A program made the position numbers and the translations under genes. DNA of 29,957 bases from Planctomycetota bacterium. Lineage in GTDB: Bacteria > Planctomycetota > PUPC01 > DSUN01. The stretch's first letter is position 1. Every line of letters starts with the position of its first letter. Under the pieces are notes generated by a model. It saw only the letters and a list, made by a program, of their open reading frames with translations. It ran no database searches and was not told the DNA's origin. Shown piece by piece: positions 22,260 through 29,321 of the stretch. The DNA lies in assembly GCA_016872875.1 (NCBI GenBank), contig VGYW01000045.1:1-29957 (forward strand). Reading direction: 5' to 3'.

Positions 22260-24359
22260 TTACTTCTCCTTGAGCGGCTCGCGCCCCCTCACAAGCTCGT
22301 CAAGCTTCGGCTGAACCGTCGCGAGCGCCGAACTCACGTCCCCTTCTGATCCTAGCACGACCGCCGAGTAGTTGTAAAGCTCCGGCACCGTGATCGTCTG
22401 GTTTTCGACCTTGAGGCGCTCGGCGTAGCCATCGGGCGAGACGGCTGCCGCGGCGGGGAAGCTGAGGCCCTGGGGGAGCGCGATCTTCACGTCCCTCTGC
22501 ACCTGCCCCGTGTGATTGACGAGGCCGACGATTCGTGCGTCCCCCCGCCTGGGCTGGCGAAGGACGTTGGCCACAACCTTTCCATCGCGGCTGTCCAGGA
22601 CGCGCCAGGTTCGGGGCAACTGGGGTTCGAGGATTCGCCGCAGCTCGTCGGCGCCAACGGGGCGCTCCCGAATGGTGACCGCGCCCTTGCCCACTTCGAG
22701 CCTGGCATCCGCGAAGCTCTCGCGGCCGAAGGCGCTGGCGAGCGGCACCTTCGGCACCTCGGGGGCGTCCTGGGCCGAGGCGAGCTTCACGTAGGGCTGC
22801 GGCTCGACCCGCGTCTGCCCAATAACCAGCAGATGCCCGCCCCTCTCGGCATATCGCTTCAGGGCGGCGGCCTCCTTCCCATTGAACTCGCCGCCGGGCA
22901 CCAGCACAGCCGCGTAACCCTGGAGCCAGTCCGCGTTGGCGTCCGAGAGGTCATCCTCGACCAGTGGGTCGTAGGGGAGGCCCGCCCGGTCGAACTGCTC
23001 GCAGGCGTCGTATTGGGCGGTGAGGGTGCCGGTGAAGATGCCGGTGCGTGTGTTGTAGAGGACGCCTATGGCGTTGCCCTGCGCGGCATTGGCGAGGAGG
23101 GCGCGGTTGTCGTAGCCGAACGCGATGTAGGCTTTGGTGCGCGGCGGGGTGCCGCCGGCCACGATTGCGGCGTTGCACGCGAGGGCCTCGGCGTCGGTGC
23201 GGCTGCTCGACGCGGCGGCGCCGGTCGGCCGGCCGCGCATGGCCGCCATCGAGAGCTTGAAGAGCGGGGCGTGCTTGCCGTGGGTGCCGGTGGTCCAGTA
23301 CTCGACGAGCATGCCGGGGAAGTCGCTCACCTTGTGGTGGGCGAAGAGGTAGAGGAGGCCGGCGCCGCCCCCTCCGCTCACGGAGCTGGCGTTGAGGCCC
23401 ACCGCGCAGTGGAGCTTGCCATTGAGCGCCCGGCAGGTCTCGGGGGCCGCGGTCTTCGCAATGCTCTTCTGATGGAAGCCGTAGTAGGCGTCGTAGTACC
23501 TGCCGTAGGCCTCGGCCCAGAAGCGCGCCCACTCGCGCCGCACGAGCTCGCAAGGGTGGCCCGCGGGGTCGTCGAGCGGCACCCCGAACTTGTCGCCGAA
23601 GTGCTTCCTCCAGGCCTCGCGCGAGGGCTGGGAGTAGTCGGCCCCCATGCTCGGGTTGTCGTACCACACCATCGCCAGGTTGCCGAAGATGGGGTAGATG
23701 TCGTACGGCCTCCCCTTCGCCCCGAAGCGGCAATCATCGAACTCGCTGTATGGGAGATTGGGATAGAGGGGGTTGTCGGTGCTCGCGGTGTCCTTGCGGG
23801 GGGTGAGGATGGCCTCGGAAATCTCGCGGCGCATGCGGAGCAGCGCCGGGCTGAGGACGTTGCCCATCTCGCGGTTGGTGGTGGGGTTGTGGCTGTAGGC
23901 GAGCACCAGCTTGCCGTCGCGGCCGACCTGTGCGGCCTCGCGGAAGGCGGGGTCGCGCGCCCACCAGTCGTAGGCCCAGTGCCAGGTGTGCTCCCTGTAG
24001 GCGTAGATGGCCCCGCCGCCCTTGATCTTCCGCACGGCGCGGTCGTCGCCGAAGAACATCACCGCCTCGGTTCGCAGGCTCAGGGGCACCTTGAGCTCGC
24101 GGCACCTTGCGACGGCGGCGGAGCTGGCGTCGCGCGCGCCGTGCTCGTGGAGCACGGGCTGCCATCGGGCGTAGAGCGCCTCGTCGCCCTTGGGGATGCC
24201 GCCCTCGTTGCGCAGGAAGATGAGCCTGCCGCGCTGCGCCCAGGCGGGGAGCTCGTCCGCCTGCTCCTCCCACCGCGCGTGGGAGATGCCGGAGAGAACC
24301 ACCGCGAATACGAGCCCGGCCACCCGCAGCCCCTCCTGGAAGACACCGCCCGTGGCCAT
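22260..24359 (-). CDS. Large secreted putative glycoside hydrolase with beta-galactosidase-trimerisation-like domain
   Basis: A 699-residue protein with a hydrophobic leader (LRVAGLVFAVVLSGISHA). The N-terminal two thirds has the aromatic-rich character of a TIM-barrel glycosidase (HTWHWAYDWWARDPAF, WARFWAEAYGRYYDAYYGFH). From about residue 390 an amidotransferase-like domain follows (NTRTGIFTGTLTAQYDACEQ, LPYDPLVEDDLSDANADWLQ, YAAVLVPGGEFNGKEAAALK, GGHLLVIGQT), as in the trimerisation domain of GH42-like enzymes. A beta-sandwich end (ARIVGLVNHTGQVQRDVKIAL) closes the protein. The specific substrate is unknown. GAGG lies eight bases before ATG 24359. It begins 27 bases after the small basic protein gene and ends three bases before the TPR gene, which suggests an operon. 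Confidence 0.72.
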   Translation of the reverse strand: MATGGVFQEGLRVAGLVFAVVLSGISHARWEEQADELPAWAQRGRLIFLRNEGGIPKGDEALYARWQPVLHEHGARDASSAAVARCRELKVPLSLRTEAVMFFGDDRAVRKIKGGGAIYAYREHTWHWAYDWWARDPAFREAAQVGRDGKLVLAYSHNPTTNREMGNVLSPALLRMRREISEAILTPRKDTASTDNPLYPNLPYSEFDDCRFGAKGRPYDIYPIFGNLAMVWYDNPSMGADYSQPSREAWRKHFGDKFGVPLDDPAGHPCELVRREWARFWAEAYGRYYDAYYGFHQKSIAKTAAPETCRALNGKLHCAVGLNASSVSGGGGAGLLYLFAHHKVSDFPGMLVEYWTTGTHGKHAPLFKLSMAAMRGRPTGAAASSSRTDAEALACNAAIVAGGTPPRTKAYIAFGYDNRALLANAAQGNAIGVLYNTRTGIFTGTLTAQYDACEQFDRAGLPYDPLVEDDLSDANADWLQGYAAVLVPGGEFNGKEAAALKRYAERGGHLLVIGQTRVEPQPYVKLASAQDAPEVPKVPLASAFGRESFADARLEVGKGAVTIRERPVGADELRRILEPQLPRTWRVLDSRDGKVVANVLRQPRRGDARIVGLVNHTGQVQRDVKIALPQGLSFPAAAAVSPDGYAERLKVENQTITVPELYNYSAVVLGSEGDVSSALATVQPKLDELVRGREPLKEK

Positions 24360-24386
24360 CGCCGTGACCTCAGTGGATGTGGGCCG

Positions 24387-24677
24387 CTACTTCTCTTTCC
24401 CCCTCTCTTTCCCTTTCTCCTTCCCCTTCTCCTTCTCATCGCCCTCAGCGGCGGCGGGGGCGGCCTCGGCGCCGGCGGCGGCTGCCGCCTTCTCAGCCTT
24501 CTTGTGCTTCCCGCCCGCCTTCACCCGCCGGATGCGCACCTTGGGCAACCCGAACACCGAGCGGCCCTCCTCCCACGTCTCGTCGTCCATCATCCGCTTC
24601 AGCCGCTCGGCGCGGGTCAGAACGTTGCGGTGCCGCTTCAACGCCGCCTTAGAAACCAGACTCTTGTGCAACGACAC
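24387..24677 (-). CDS. PVC-type small basic protein (TIGR04137-like) with charged tail
   Basis: A 96-residue protein. The core, from the start to about residue 60, reads SLHKSLVSKAALKRHRNVLT, RAERLKRMMDDETWEEGRSV, then FGLPKVRIRRVKAGGKHKK. I recognise this as the small basic protein confined to Chlamydiae, Verrucomicrobia, Planctomycetes and relatives; its function is unknown, possibly linked to the ribosome or nucleic acid. The tail is Ala-rich and then an alternating Lys/Glu/Gly run (DEKEKGKEKGKERGKEK). GTG 24677 is chosen: GGAGG lies eight bases upstream and the family starts M-S-x-HKSL. A frame extending to 24788 would pass through the promoter at 24723-24751. It is the best taxonomic marker in the window. 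Confidence 0.88.
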   Translation of the reverse strand: MSLHKSLVSKAALKRHRNVLTRAERLKRMMDDETWEEGRSVFGLPKVRIRRVKAGGKHKKAEKAAAAAGAEAAPAAAEGDEKEKGKEKGKERGKEK

Positions 24678-24722
24678 TCGGATAGCCTCCTGTGGGGATT
24701 CCTCGGTTCCTGGGACCCCCTT

Positions 24723-24751
24723 ACAGTACCACAAAAAGGTTGATGAGTCAA
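24723..24751 (-). promoter_or_regulatory. Candidate sigma70 promoter for the small basic protein
   Basis: On the minus strand TTGACT (24751-24746) is followed after 17 bases by TACTGT (24728-24723), preceded by TGG. It probably drives the small basic protein and, by read-through, the glycosidase and TPR genes. Confidence 0.6.
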
Positions 24752-24786
24752 AGCGAGTCCGGCCCCTGGTCTCAGGGCTTGCTCGC

Positions 24787-24908
24787 ACCTGCCCCCTCGT
24801 GCTCGTCGTCGTCGTCGTCGTCCTCGTCGTCGAATATGGAAGAGGGAGAAGGCCAGAGAAGCGACGACGAAGAAGAAGAGGAGCACGAGAAGAGAGGCAA
24901 GGGGGCGG
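24787..24908. repeat. Fold-back element of GTC/GAC trinucleotide repeats
   Basis: The left arm has CTCGTGCTCGTCGTCGTCGT and further GTC units (about 24787-24833). The right arm has CGACGACGAAGAAGAAGAGG followed by AGCACGAG (about 24866-24895), with an outer CTTGC/GCAAG pairing. It lies in the 348-base divergent gap 24678-25025, which otherwise holds only two promoters. Confidence 0.8.
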
Positions 24909-24955
24909 TTACCATAGCCGCGGGCAATGCTCTGCCGCGGCGCACCGAGCGGCAG

Positions 24956-24983
24956 TTGAAATCAGCGCGCCGTGTGGTAGGAT
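24956..24983 (+). promoter_or_regulatory. Candidate sigma70 promoter for the secreted protein gene at 25026
   Basis: TTGAAA (24956-24961) is followed after 16 bases by TAGGAT (24978-24983), preceded by TGG. It lies 42 bases before the GTG start. Confidence 0.5.
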
Positions 24984-25025
24984 AGCAGCAGGAGGACCGC
25001 GAAGCACTCCGTAGGAGGCGTTGCC

Positions 25026-26120
25026 GTGGAACCGAGAACTCTCTTGTTCTGGACGGCCGTGGCGGCCCTTGCCGCGGCCGCGGCCGGCGGCGAGGGCGAA
25101 ATCCGCGTGACCGGGTCAATCGGCAAGCTGCCCGTGGACCTCACCATCGGGGCGGGACCCGTCGGCGCGGCGCCGGCCCCGGCCGCGCCCCGAAAGCGGC
25201 CTCCCACGCCCGAAATCACGAAGCCCGTGCTCTTCAACACCCCCGAGGCCGACCGCATCATGGAGGCCCTCCAGGTCTTCCCGCCCGACAACCCGTGGAA
25301 CGAGGACATCTCGCAGCGCCCCGTCCACCCGAACTCCAAGAACATCATCGCCTCCTGCAACTTCCGGCGGCGATATCTGCACTACAACCTCGACATGGGC
25401 TTCATCATCGTCCCGCCAAACCAGAAGAAGGTGGACGTGAAGATCACGGCCTACCCTGGGGAGTCGGACAAGGTGCCGATGCCCATCCCCGACAACGCGC
25501 CGATCGAGGGCTGGCCAATCCACGGCGGCGAACTCGAAAAGCTCCAACGCGAGGGCCGCGGCGACCGGCACGTGCTGGTGGTGGACCCCGTGAACCGGAT
25601 GCTCTACGAACTCTTCGCGGCCTACAGGAAGGACACGGGCTGGGAGGCCGCCCAGTCGTCGGTCTTCGACCTCAAGTCGAACAAGACGCGGCCGGACGGC
25701 TGGACCTCCGCCGATGCCGCCGGCCTGCCTATCTTCCCAGCCGCCGTCCGCTTCGAGGAGTGCGAGCGCGGCATCGTCGAGCACGCCGTGCGAGTCACCT
25801 TCACCCGCACCCGCCGCGAATACGTCTACCCCGCCACCCACTTCGCCAGCCGCCACACCAACCCCAACTTCCCCCGAATGGGCGAACGCCTCCGCCTCCG
25901 CAAGGACTTCGACACCTCCGGCTTCTCCAAGCACCCCAAGGCCATCCTTGAGGGCCTCAAGAAGTACGGGATGTTCTGCGCCGACAACGGTCTCGACTGG
26001 CTGATCTCAATCGCGCCCGACAGCCGGCTGAAGAACCTCGATGAGTTGAGGCGCGCCCAGGGCACGGACTTCGAGGTCATCGTCCCAACCGGCCCCGCCG
26101 AGGGGCCAAGGGCAAGATAG
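25026..26120 (+). CDS. Conserved secreted protein of unknown function
   Basis: A 364-residue protein with a signal peptide (LLFWTAVAALAAAAAGG), a Pro/Ala linker (about 40-60) and one globular domain. Conserved-looking blocks are FPPDNPWNEDISQRPVHPNS, DRHVLVVDPVNRMLYELFAA, RPDGWTSADAAGLPIFPAAV, RFEECERGIVEHAVRVTF, YVYPATHFAS, PRMGERLRLRKDFDTSGF and LKKYGMFCADNGLDWLISIA. I recognise this ensemble as a secreted family seen in several phyla, but no function is known to me. The many Asp/Glu/His residues in these blocks would suit a carbohydrate-binding or hydrolytic site. GTG 25026 has GGAGG seven bases upstream. Confidence 0.8.
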   Translation: MEPRTLLFWTAVAALAAAAAGGEGEIRVTGSIGKLPVDLTIGAGPVGAAPAPAAPRKRPPTPEITKPVLFNTPEADRIMEALQVFPPDNPWNEDISQRPVHPNSKNIIASCNFRRRYLHYNLDMGFIIVPPNQKKVDVKITAYPGESDKVPMPIPDNAPIEGWPIHGGELEKLQREGRGDRHVLVVDPVNRMLYELFAAYRKDTGWEAAQSSVFDLKSNKTRPDGWTSADAAGLPIFPAAVRFEECERGIVEHAVRVTFTRTRREYVYPATHFASRHTNPNFPRMGERLRLRKDFDTSGFSKHPKAILEGLKKYGMFCADNGLDWLISIAPDSRLKNLDELRRAQGTDFEVIVPTGPAEGPRAR

Positions 26121-26121
26121 G

Positions 26122-26192
26122 GGATGAGTGGATGAATGGATGGGTGGATGGGTGTCAGGCAATCGTCCATCCATCCAGCCATCCAACCATCC
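26122..26192. repeat. Fold-back element of GGAT/GAAT tetranucleotide repeats
   Basis: The left arm (about 26122-26155) is GATGAGTGGATGAATGGATG-type. The right arm (about 26166-26192) carries CCATCCATCCAGCCATCC-type complement. The loop contains TGTCAGGCAATCG, close to the loop TTGTCAGACA of the element at 2681-2752. It separates two convergent genes and could terminate both. Confidence 0.87.
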
Positions 26193-26201
26193 TCTTGCGA
26201 G

Positions 26202-27341
26202 TCAGTGCTTCGGCGCGGGCGCGGGGGCAGCGTCCTGGAGGCCGCCGACGCGGCTGCCCTTGCCCTTCTCGGTCTTGCCGTTCACCATGTAGCGGGTGTA
26301 GCGCAGCTCGTCGCCCTCCACAGTGACCTCGAAGTCCTCCCACCAGGAGTCCTTGCCGCCCTCGGTCTTGACGAGGACTTTTCCCGCGTAGAAGCCGGCG
26401 GTGATACGGGTGAGTCGGAAGGCTTCCTCGCCGATGCGGAAGCCGAAGCCCTCCTTCTCGGGCGAGAGGGCCGCCACGTAGCCAGTGTAGCGGTTGCCGT
26501 CGCGAGTATAGCGGGTGGTGTCGCCGTTCGGGGCGCGCCACTTGCCGCAGAGGTCGCCGGGGTCAACCTCCGCAGCCTTAGGCCTGGGCTGGGCCTTCTC
26601 GCCGTCGGTGGCGAGGCGCCGCGCGGCCGTGGCCACCTTGCCCGCCTTCGTGGAGACGATGCTGGTCAGCGTGTCGCCGCGGACCACGACCTCGATGTCC
26701 TCGACCGACTCGACCTTGCCTCCATCGGGGCTGCGGAGCTCGATGGTGCCCTTGTAAACACCCGCCGCCATCGCCTTGACGCGAACTATCTCCTTGCGGG
26801 CCTCGCCCTTGTCGGGCGTTGCGGGGCGGATGACCTGGCCGGTGTAGAGTTCGCCGTCGCGGCGGTAGACGGTGATGGCTCCAGTCGCATCGGCCCACTC
26901 GCCCGCGAGGTCGCCACCGACCGCCTCCTGTTTCCCAGCCGGCGGCTCCTCCACCCGCTCGTAGACGAACTGCACGGAGCCTTCGCCCGGGACCTTCACC
27001 AGGCAGCGGAGGTTGCCGTTCGGCAGCAGGGCCGCCTCGGCGTCCAGCCACGCCTCCATGTCCTCTGAGGCGTGGACGTGGTAGGCGCTGCACCGCCCGC
27101 GGTAGGCGTTCTCCTTCGCCTCGCGCAGCTCCAGCACCGTCTGGTTGAGCTGTTGCTGGTGGTGGGTGCTCCGCGCGCTCACGACCACGCCGACGAGTGT
27201 GCCCTCCTCCTTCCCCCGTGCCAGGCGAATCGTCGCCCCCGCCCTCGCCCCAATGCTATAGAGTCCCTCGATGCCCCCCGCCGACGCGCCCGCGAGCACG
27301 CCGGCACACCAGAGTATCAGCCCCGTTGCGCTTCTGCTCAT
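26202..27341 (-). CDS. Secreted protein with two copies of a beta-rich domain
   Basis: A 379-residue protein with a signal peptide (MSRSATGLILWCAGVLAGASA). The second and third thirds are two copies of the same ~90-residue domain. Copy 1 contains GDLAGEWADATGAITVYRRD, GELYTGQV, GVYKGTI and EDIEVVVRGDTLT. Copy 2 contains GDLCGKWRAPNGDTTRYTRD, GNRYTGYV, GFYAGKV and EDFEVTVEGDELRY. The pattern suggests lipocalin-like or sandwich strands. I recognise no named family. ATG 27341 lies 18 bases after the Gfo/Idh/MocA oxidoreductase stop, so it is probably co-transcribed. A longer frame to 27485 would overlap that gene and is not used. Confidence 0.72.
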   Translation of the reverse strand: MSRSATGLILWCAGVLAGASAGGIEGLYSIGARAGATIRLARGKEEGTLVGVVVSARSTHHQQQLNQTVLELREAKENAYRGRCSAYHVHASEDMEAWLDAEAALLPNGNLRCLVKVPGEGSVQFVYERVEEPPAGKQEAVGGDLAGEWADATGAITVYRRDGELYTGQVIRPATPDKGEARKEIVRVKAMAAGVYKGTIELRSPDGGKVESVEDIEVVVRGDTLTSIVSTKAGKVATAARRLATDGEKAQPRPKAAEVDPGDLCGKWRAPNGDTTRYTRDGNRYTGYVAALSPEKEGFGFRIGEEAFRLTRITAGFYAGKVLVKTEGGKDSWWEDFEVTVEGDELRYTRYMVNGKTEKGKGSRVGGLQDAAPAPAPKH

Positions 27342-27358
27342 AGCACCAGCATAGCGTC

Positions 27359-28588
27359 TCAGGCGAGCATCGTCAACGGGTTCTGGCGGTTCTTGAGTGG
27401 GAAGGGGACGGGGGTGCCGAGGCGATGGGATTCGAAGGCGGCGACGATCATCTCCGTGGCGGCGCGGGCCTCGGCGATGTTGCACTCGGGCTGGCGGCCG
27501 CCCTCGATGGCCGCGATGAGGTCCTTGACCGCCGCCACGTTGCCCGCGCCCAGGCCGCCGTCCTTCAGCGGCTCGGGCTTGTCAACGCCCGCCGAGCTGA
27601 CGGGGAGCCACTTCTTGCCCGTGCGCCCAGGCGACCAGGAGGGGTCGGGCAGGAGGTTCACGGCGGGCAGGTAGCCGGTGTAGATTTCGAGGATGCCCTT
27701 GGAGCCGAAAACCCGGAGCCCGAAGCGTGTCGGCTCGCCGCCCGCCTTGCGGACCGAGTCGAACGACGCCGTCGCGCCGCTGGCGAGGCGGTAGACGGCG
27801 TGGACCTCGTCGCCGGCCAGGGGGCCGATGCCCTCCGCGCCGTCCTTCACGTCCTCCCTGCGGACGGGCCGCCCCTCCTGGAGGACGGTGGCGAAGCAGG
27901 ATTTCGGTTCGCCGCCGAGGACGAGGATGAGGTCGAGCACGTGGCTGCCCAGCACCCAGAGGTCCTCGCCGCCGCCGCGGGCGTCCTCCTTGCCGCGGCC
28001 GCGAAGCTCGAGCACCTGCCCCAGCTCGCCCGACCGGAGCAGTTCGCGGACGACCGGGAGCCTCGGGCTGTAGCGGGTCTGGTGTGCGACGGCGAGCTTG
28101 ACCTTGTGCTTCTCGCAGGCGGCAACCATTTCGTCGGCCTCCGCGAGGGTTCGGCACAGCGGCTTCTCAAGGTAGATGCCTCGCACGCCGCGCTCGGCCG
28201 CGGCCACCACCATGTCGCGGTGCTGGTCGAGCCAGCGCGGGCAGATGCTCACGAGGTCTGGCTTCTCCTTGTCCAGCATCTCGCGGTAATCGCTGTAGCC
28301 CTTGGGGGCGGCCAGGCGTTTCACCGCCGCTGCCAGCCCCTTCCCATCGGCGTCCGCCACGGCGACAACCTGGCAGCCGGGCACGTCGCGCCACACCACG
28401 TCGAGCCCATGCCCATAGTTGCCCTTCCCCGTGTGGCCGATGACCCCGACGCGGTACTTCGCGGCCGCGGCCTCGCTGCCGCGGAGCAAGGTGGGTGATG
28501 CAGCCGCCGCAGCGGCGCCTGCCAGGAACTGGCGGCGGCCAATCGTTCCACGCGACGCCGCCTTATCTGCCGGCTTGCGGTGCGACAT
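27359..28588 (-). CDS. Tat-exported Gfo/Idh/MocA-family oxidoreductase
   Basis: An NAD(P)-dependent sugar or polyol dehydrogenase fold of 409 residues. A twin-arginine leader (IGRRQFLAGAAAAAA, R18-R19) is followed by a Rossmann domain (YRVGVIGHTGKGNYGHG), then VVAVADADGKG, SICPRW, the family-defining EKPLCRTLAEAD and a C-terminal alpha/beta domain with GSHVLDLILVLGGEP. The nucleotide-binding loop reads GHTGKGNYG where GCG..G is usual. Tat-exported members are common in planctomycetes. ATG 28588 is used (GGAGGG 11 bases upstream). It begins four bases after the DUF5615 gene and is followed 18 bases later by the duplicated-domain protein. Confidence 0.9.
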   Translation of the reverse strand: MSHRKPADKAASRGTIGRRQFLAGAAAAAASPTLLRGSEAAAAKYRVGVIGHTGKGNYGHGLDVVWRDVPGCQVVAVADADGKGLAAAVKRLAAPKGYSDYREMLDKEKPDLVSICPRWLDQHRDMVVAAAERGVRGIYLEKPLCRTLAEADEMVAACEKHKVKLAVAHQTRYSPRLPVVRELLRSGELGQVLELRGRGKEDARGGGEDLWVLGSHVLDLILVLGGEPKSCFATVLQEGRPVRREDVKDGAEGIGPLAGDEVHAVYRLASGATASFDSVRKAGGEPTRFGLRVFGSKGILEIYTGYLPAVNLLPDPSWSPGRTGKKWLPVSSAGVDKPEPLKDGGLGAGNVAAVKDLIAAIEGGRQPECNIAEARAATEMIVAAFESHRLGTPVPFPLKNRQNPLTMLA

Positions 28589-28592
28589 CAAC

Positions 28593-28964
28593 CTACAAAC
28601 CCTCCGGGCGCGGTCTGGCGCGCGCGAAGCGAACCCTGTCTTCCGTGACCACCACGAAGCGGTCAGGCAGTTGGTCGGCGTAGCTCGCAAGCAAGCTGCG
28701 AAGCGTGGCGATCTTCACAGCGGCACGTTCGTCGTCGAGGCGCAGAAGGACAACACCTCGGTGCGGCCTTCGTTCGCGGTAGACCTTCTCGCCAAATCCC
28801 TTGTCGTTCGTGATCAGAATCCAGTTCTCCGCGTGTGCTTTGCCGACGATGGCTGTGTCGTCCATGCCCCGCGCCTGCTCGTAGACGGAGAACACCTCAT
28901 GCCCTTGCCGGCGCAGCCACCGCGCCGCGGCTGGCCCCGTGCATTCGTCCACAATGAAGCGCAT
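28593..28964 (-). CDS. DUF5615 PIN-like toxin candidate
   Basis: A 123-residue PIN-like protein, often the toxin partner of DUF433 proteins; PIN enzymes cut RNA using a cluster of Asp/Glu. Visible acidic positions are D6-E7 (FIVDECTG), D35-D36 (GMDDTAI) and D54 (ITNDKGFGEKV), the standard DUF5615 pattern. The start codon follows the stop of the DUF433 gene directly (TGA|ATG), so translation is coupled. Nuclease activity has not been shown for most members of this family. Confidence 0.87.
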   Translation of the reverse strand: MRFIVDECTGPAAARWLRRQGHEVFSVYEQARGMDDTAIVGKAHAENWILITNDKGFGEKVYRERRPHRGVVLLRLDDERAAVKIATLRSLLASYADQLPDRFVVVTEDRVRFARARPRPEGL

Positions 28965-29213
28965 TCAGACTGCCTCCACGACGAGGGGCGCGAAGGACGT
29001 GTCCTCCATCGCCTTCGTGGCGAACAGCAGGCACGCCTGGACGTCCTCTAGTGTCAGGCCCTCGTACTCGTCGAGGATCTCGGCGATCGATGCGCCATGC
29101 GCGAGCAAGTTGAGGATATACTCCACTGTCAGCCGAGTGCCTTTGATGACGGGCTTCCCAGCCATCACGTTCGAGTCCAGGCTGATCCGCTCGAGAAGCT
29201 GATCGTCGCCCAT
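28965..29213 (-). CDS. DUF433 antitoxin-like protein
   Basis: An 82-residue protein with the whole DUF433 signature: RISLDSNVMAGKPVIKGTRL, TVEYILNLLAHGASIAEIL, and DEYEGLTLEDVQACLLFA. DUF433 proteins have a winged-helix-like fold and typically act as the antitoxin and regulator upstream of a DUF5615 protein. Here they are directly abutting in that order. ATG 29213 is supported by AGGAG six bases upstream. A promoter (29274-29301) precedes it. Confidence 0.9.
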   Translation of the reverse strand: MGDDQLLERISLDSNVMAGKPVIKGTRLTVEYILNLLAHGASIAEILDEYEGLTLEDVQACLLFATKAMEDTSFAPLVVEAV

Positions 29214-29273
29214 CGTGAGCTCCTATCCACTCCGGCGCCGGCATCTCCCGGTGCTTGCCGTGCCTCTGATTGC

Positions 29274-29301
29274 ATTCTAGCGCAGGGAGCCGCGTTGTCA
29301 A
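29274..29301 (-). promoter_or_regulatory. Candidate sigma70 promoter for the DUF433/DUF5615 operon
   Basis: On the minus strand TTGACA (29301-29296) is followed after 16 bases by TAGAAT (29279-29274). It may drive the pair and, by read-through, the oxidoreductase and secreted protein downstream. Confidence 0.55.
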
Positions 29302-29321
29302 GGCGCCGCGGCCCGACGGCG

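Noticed and set aside
22512..24743. A 743-codon plus-strand frame opposite the glycosidase-like gene
   Set aside because: Antisense shadow: it is Val/Glu/Gly-rich, lacks recognisable motifs and covers the small basic protein and its promoter.
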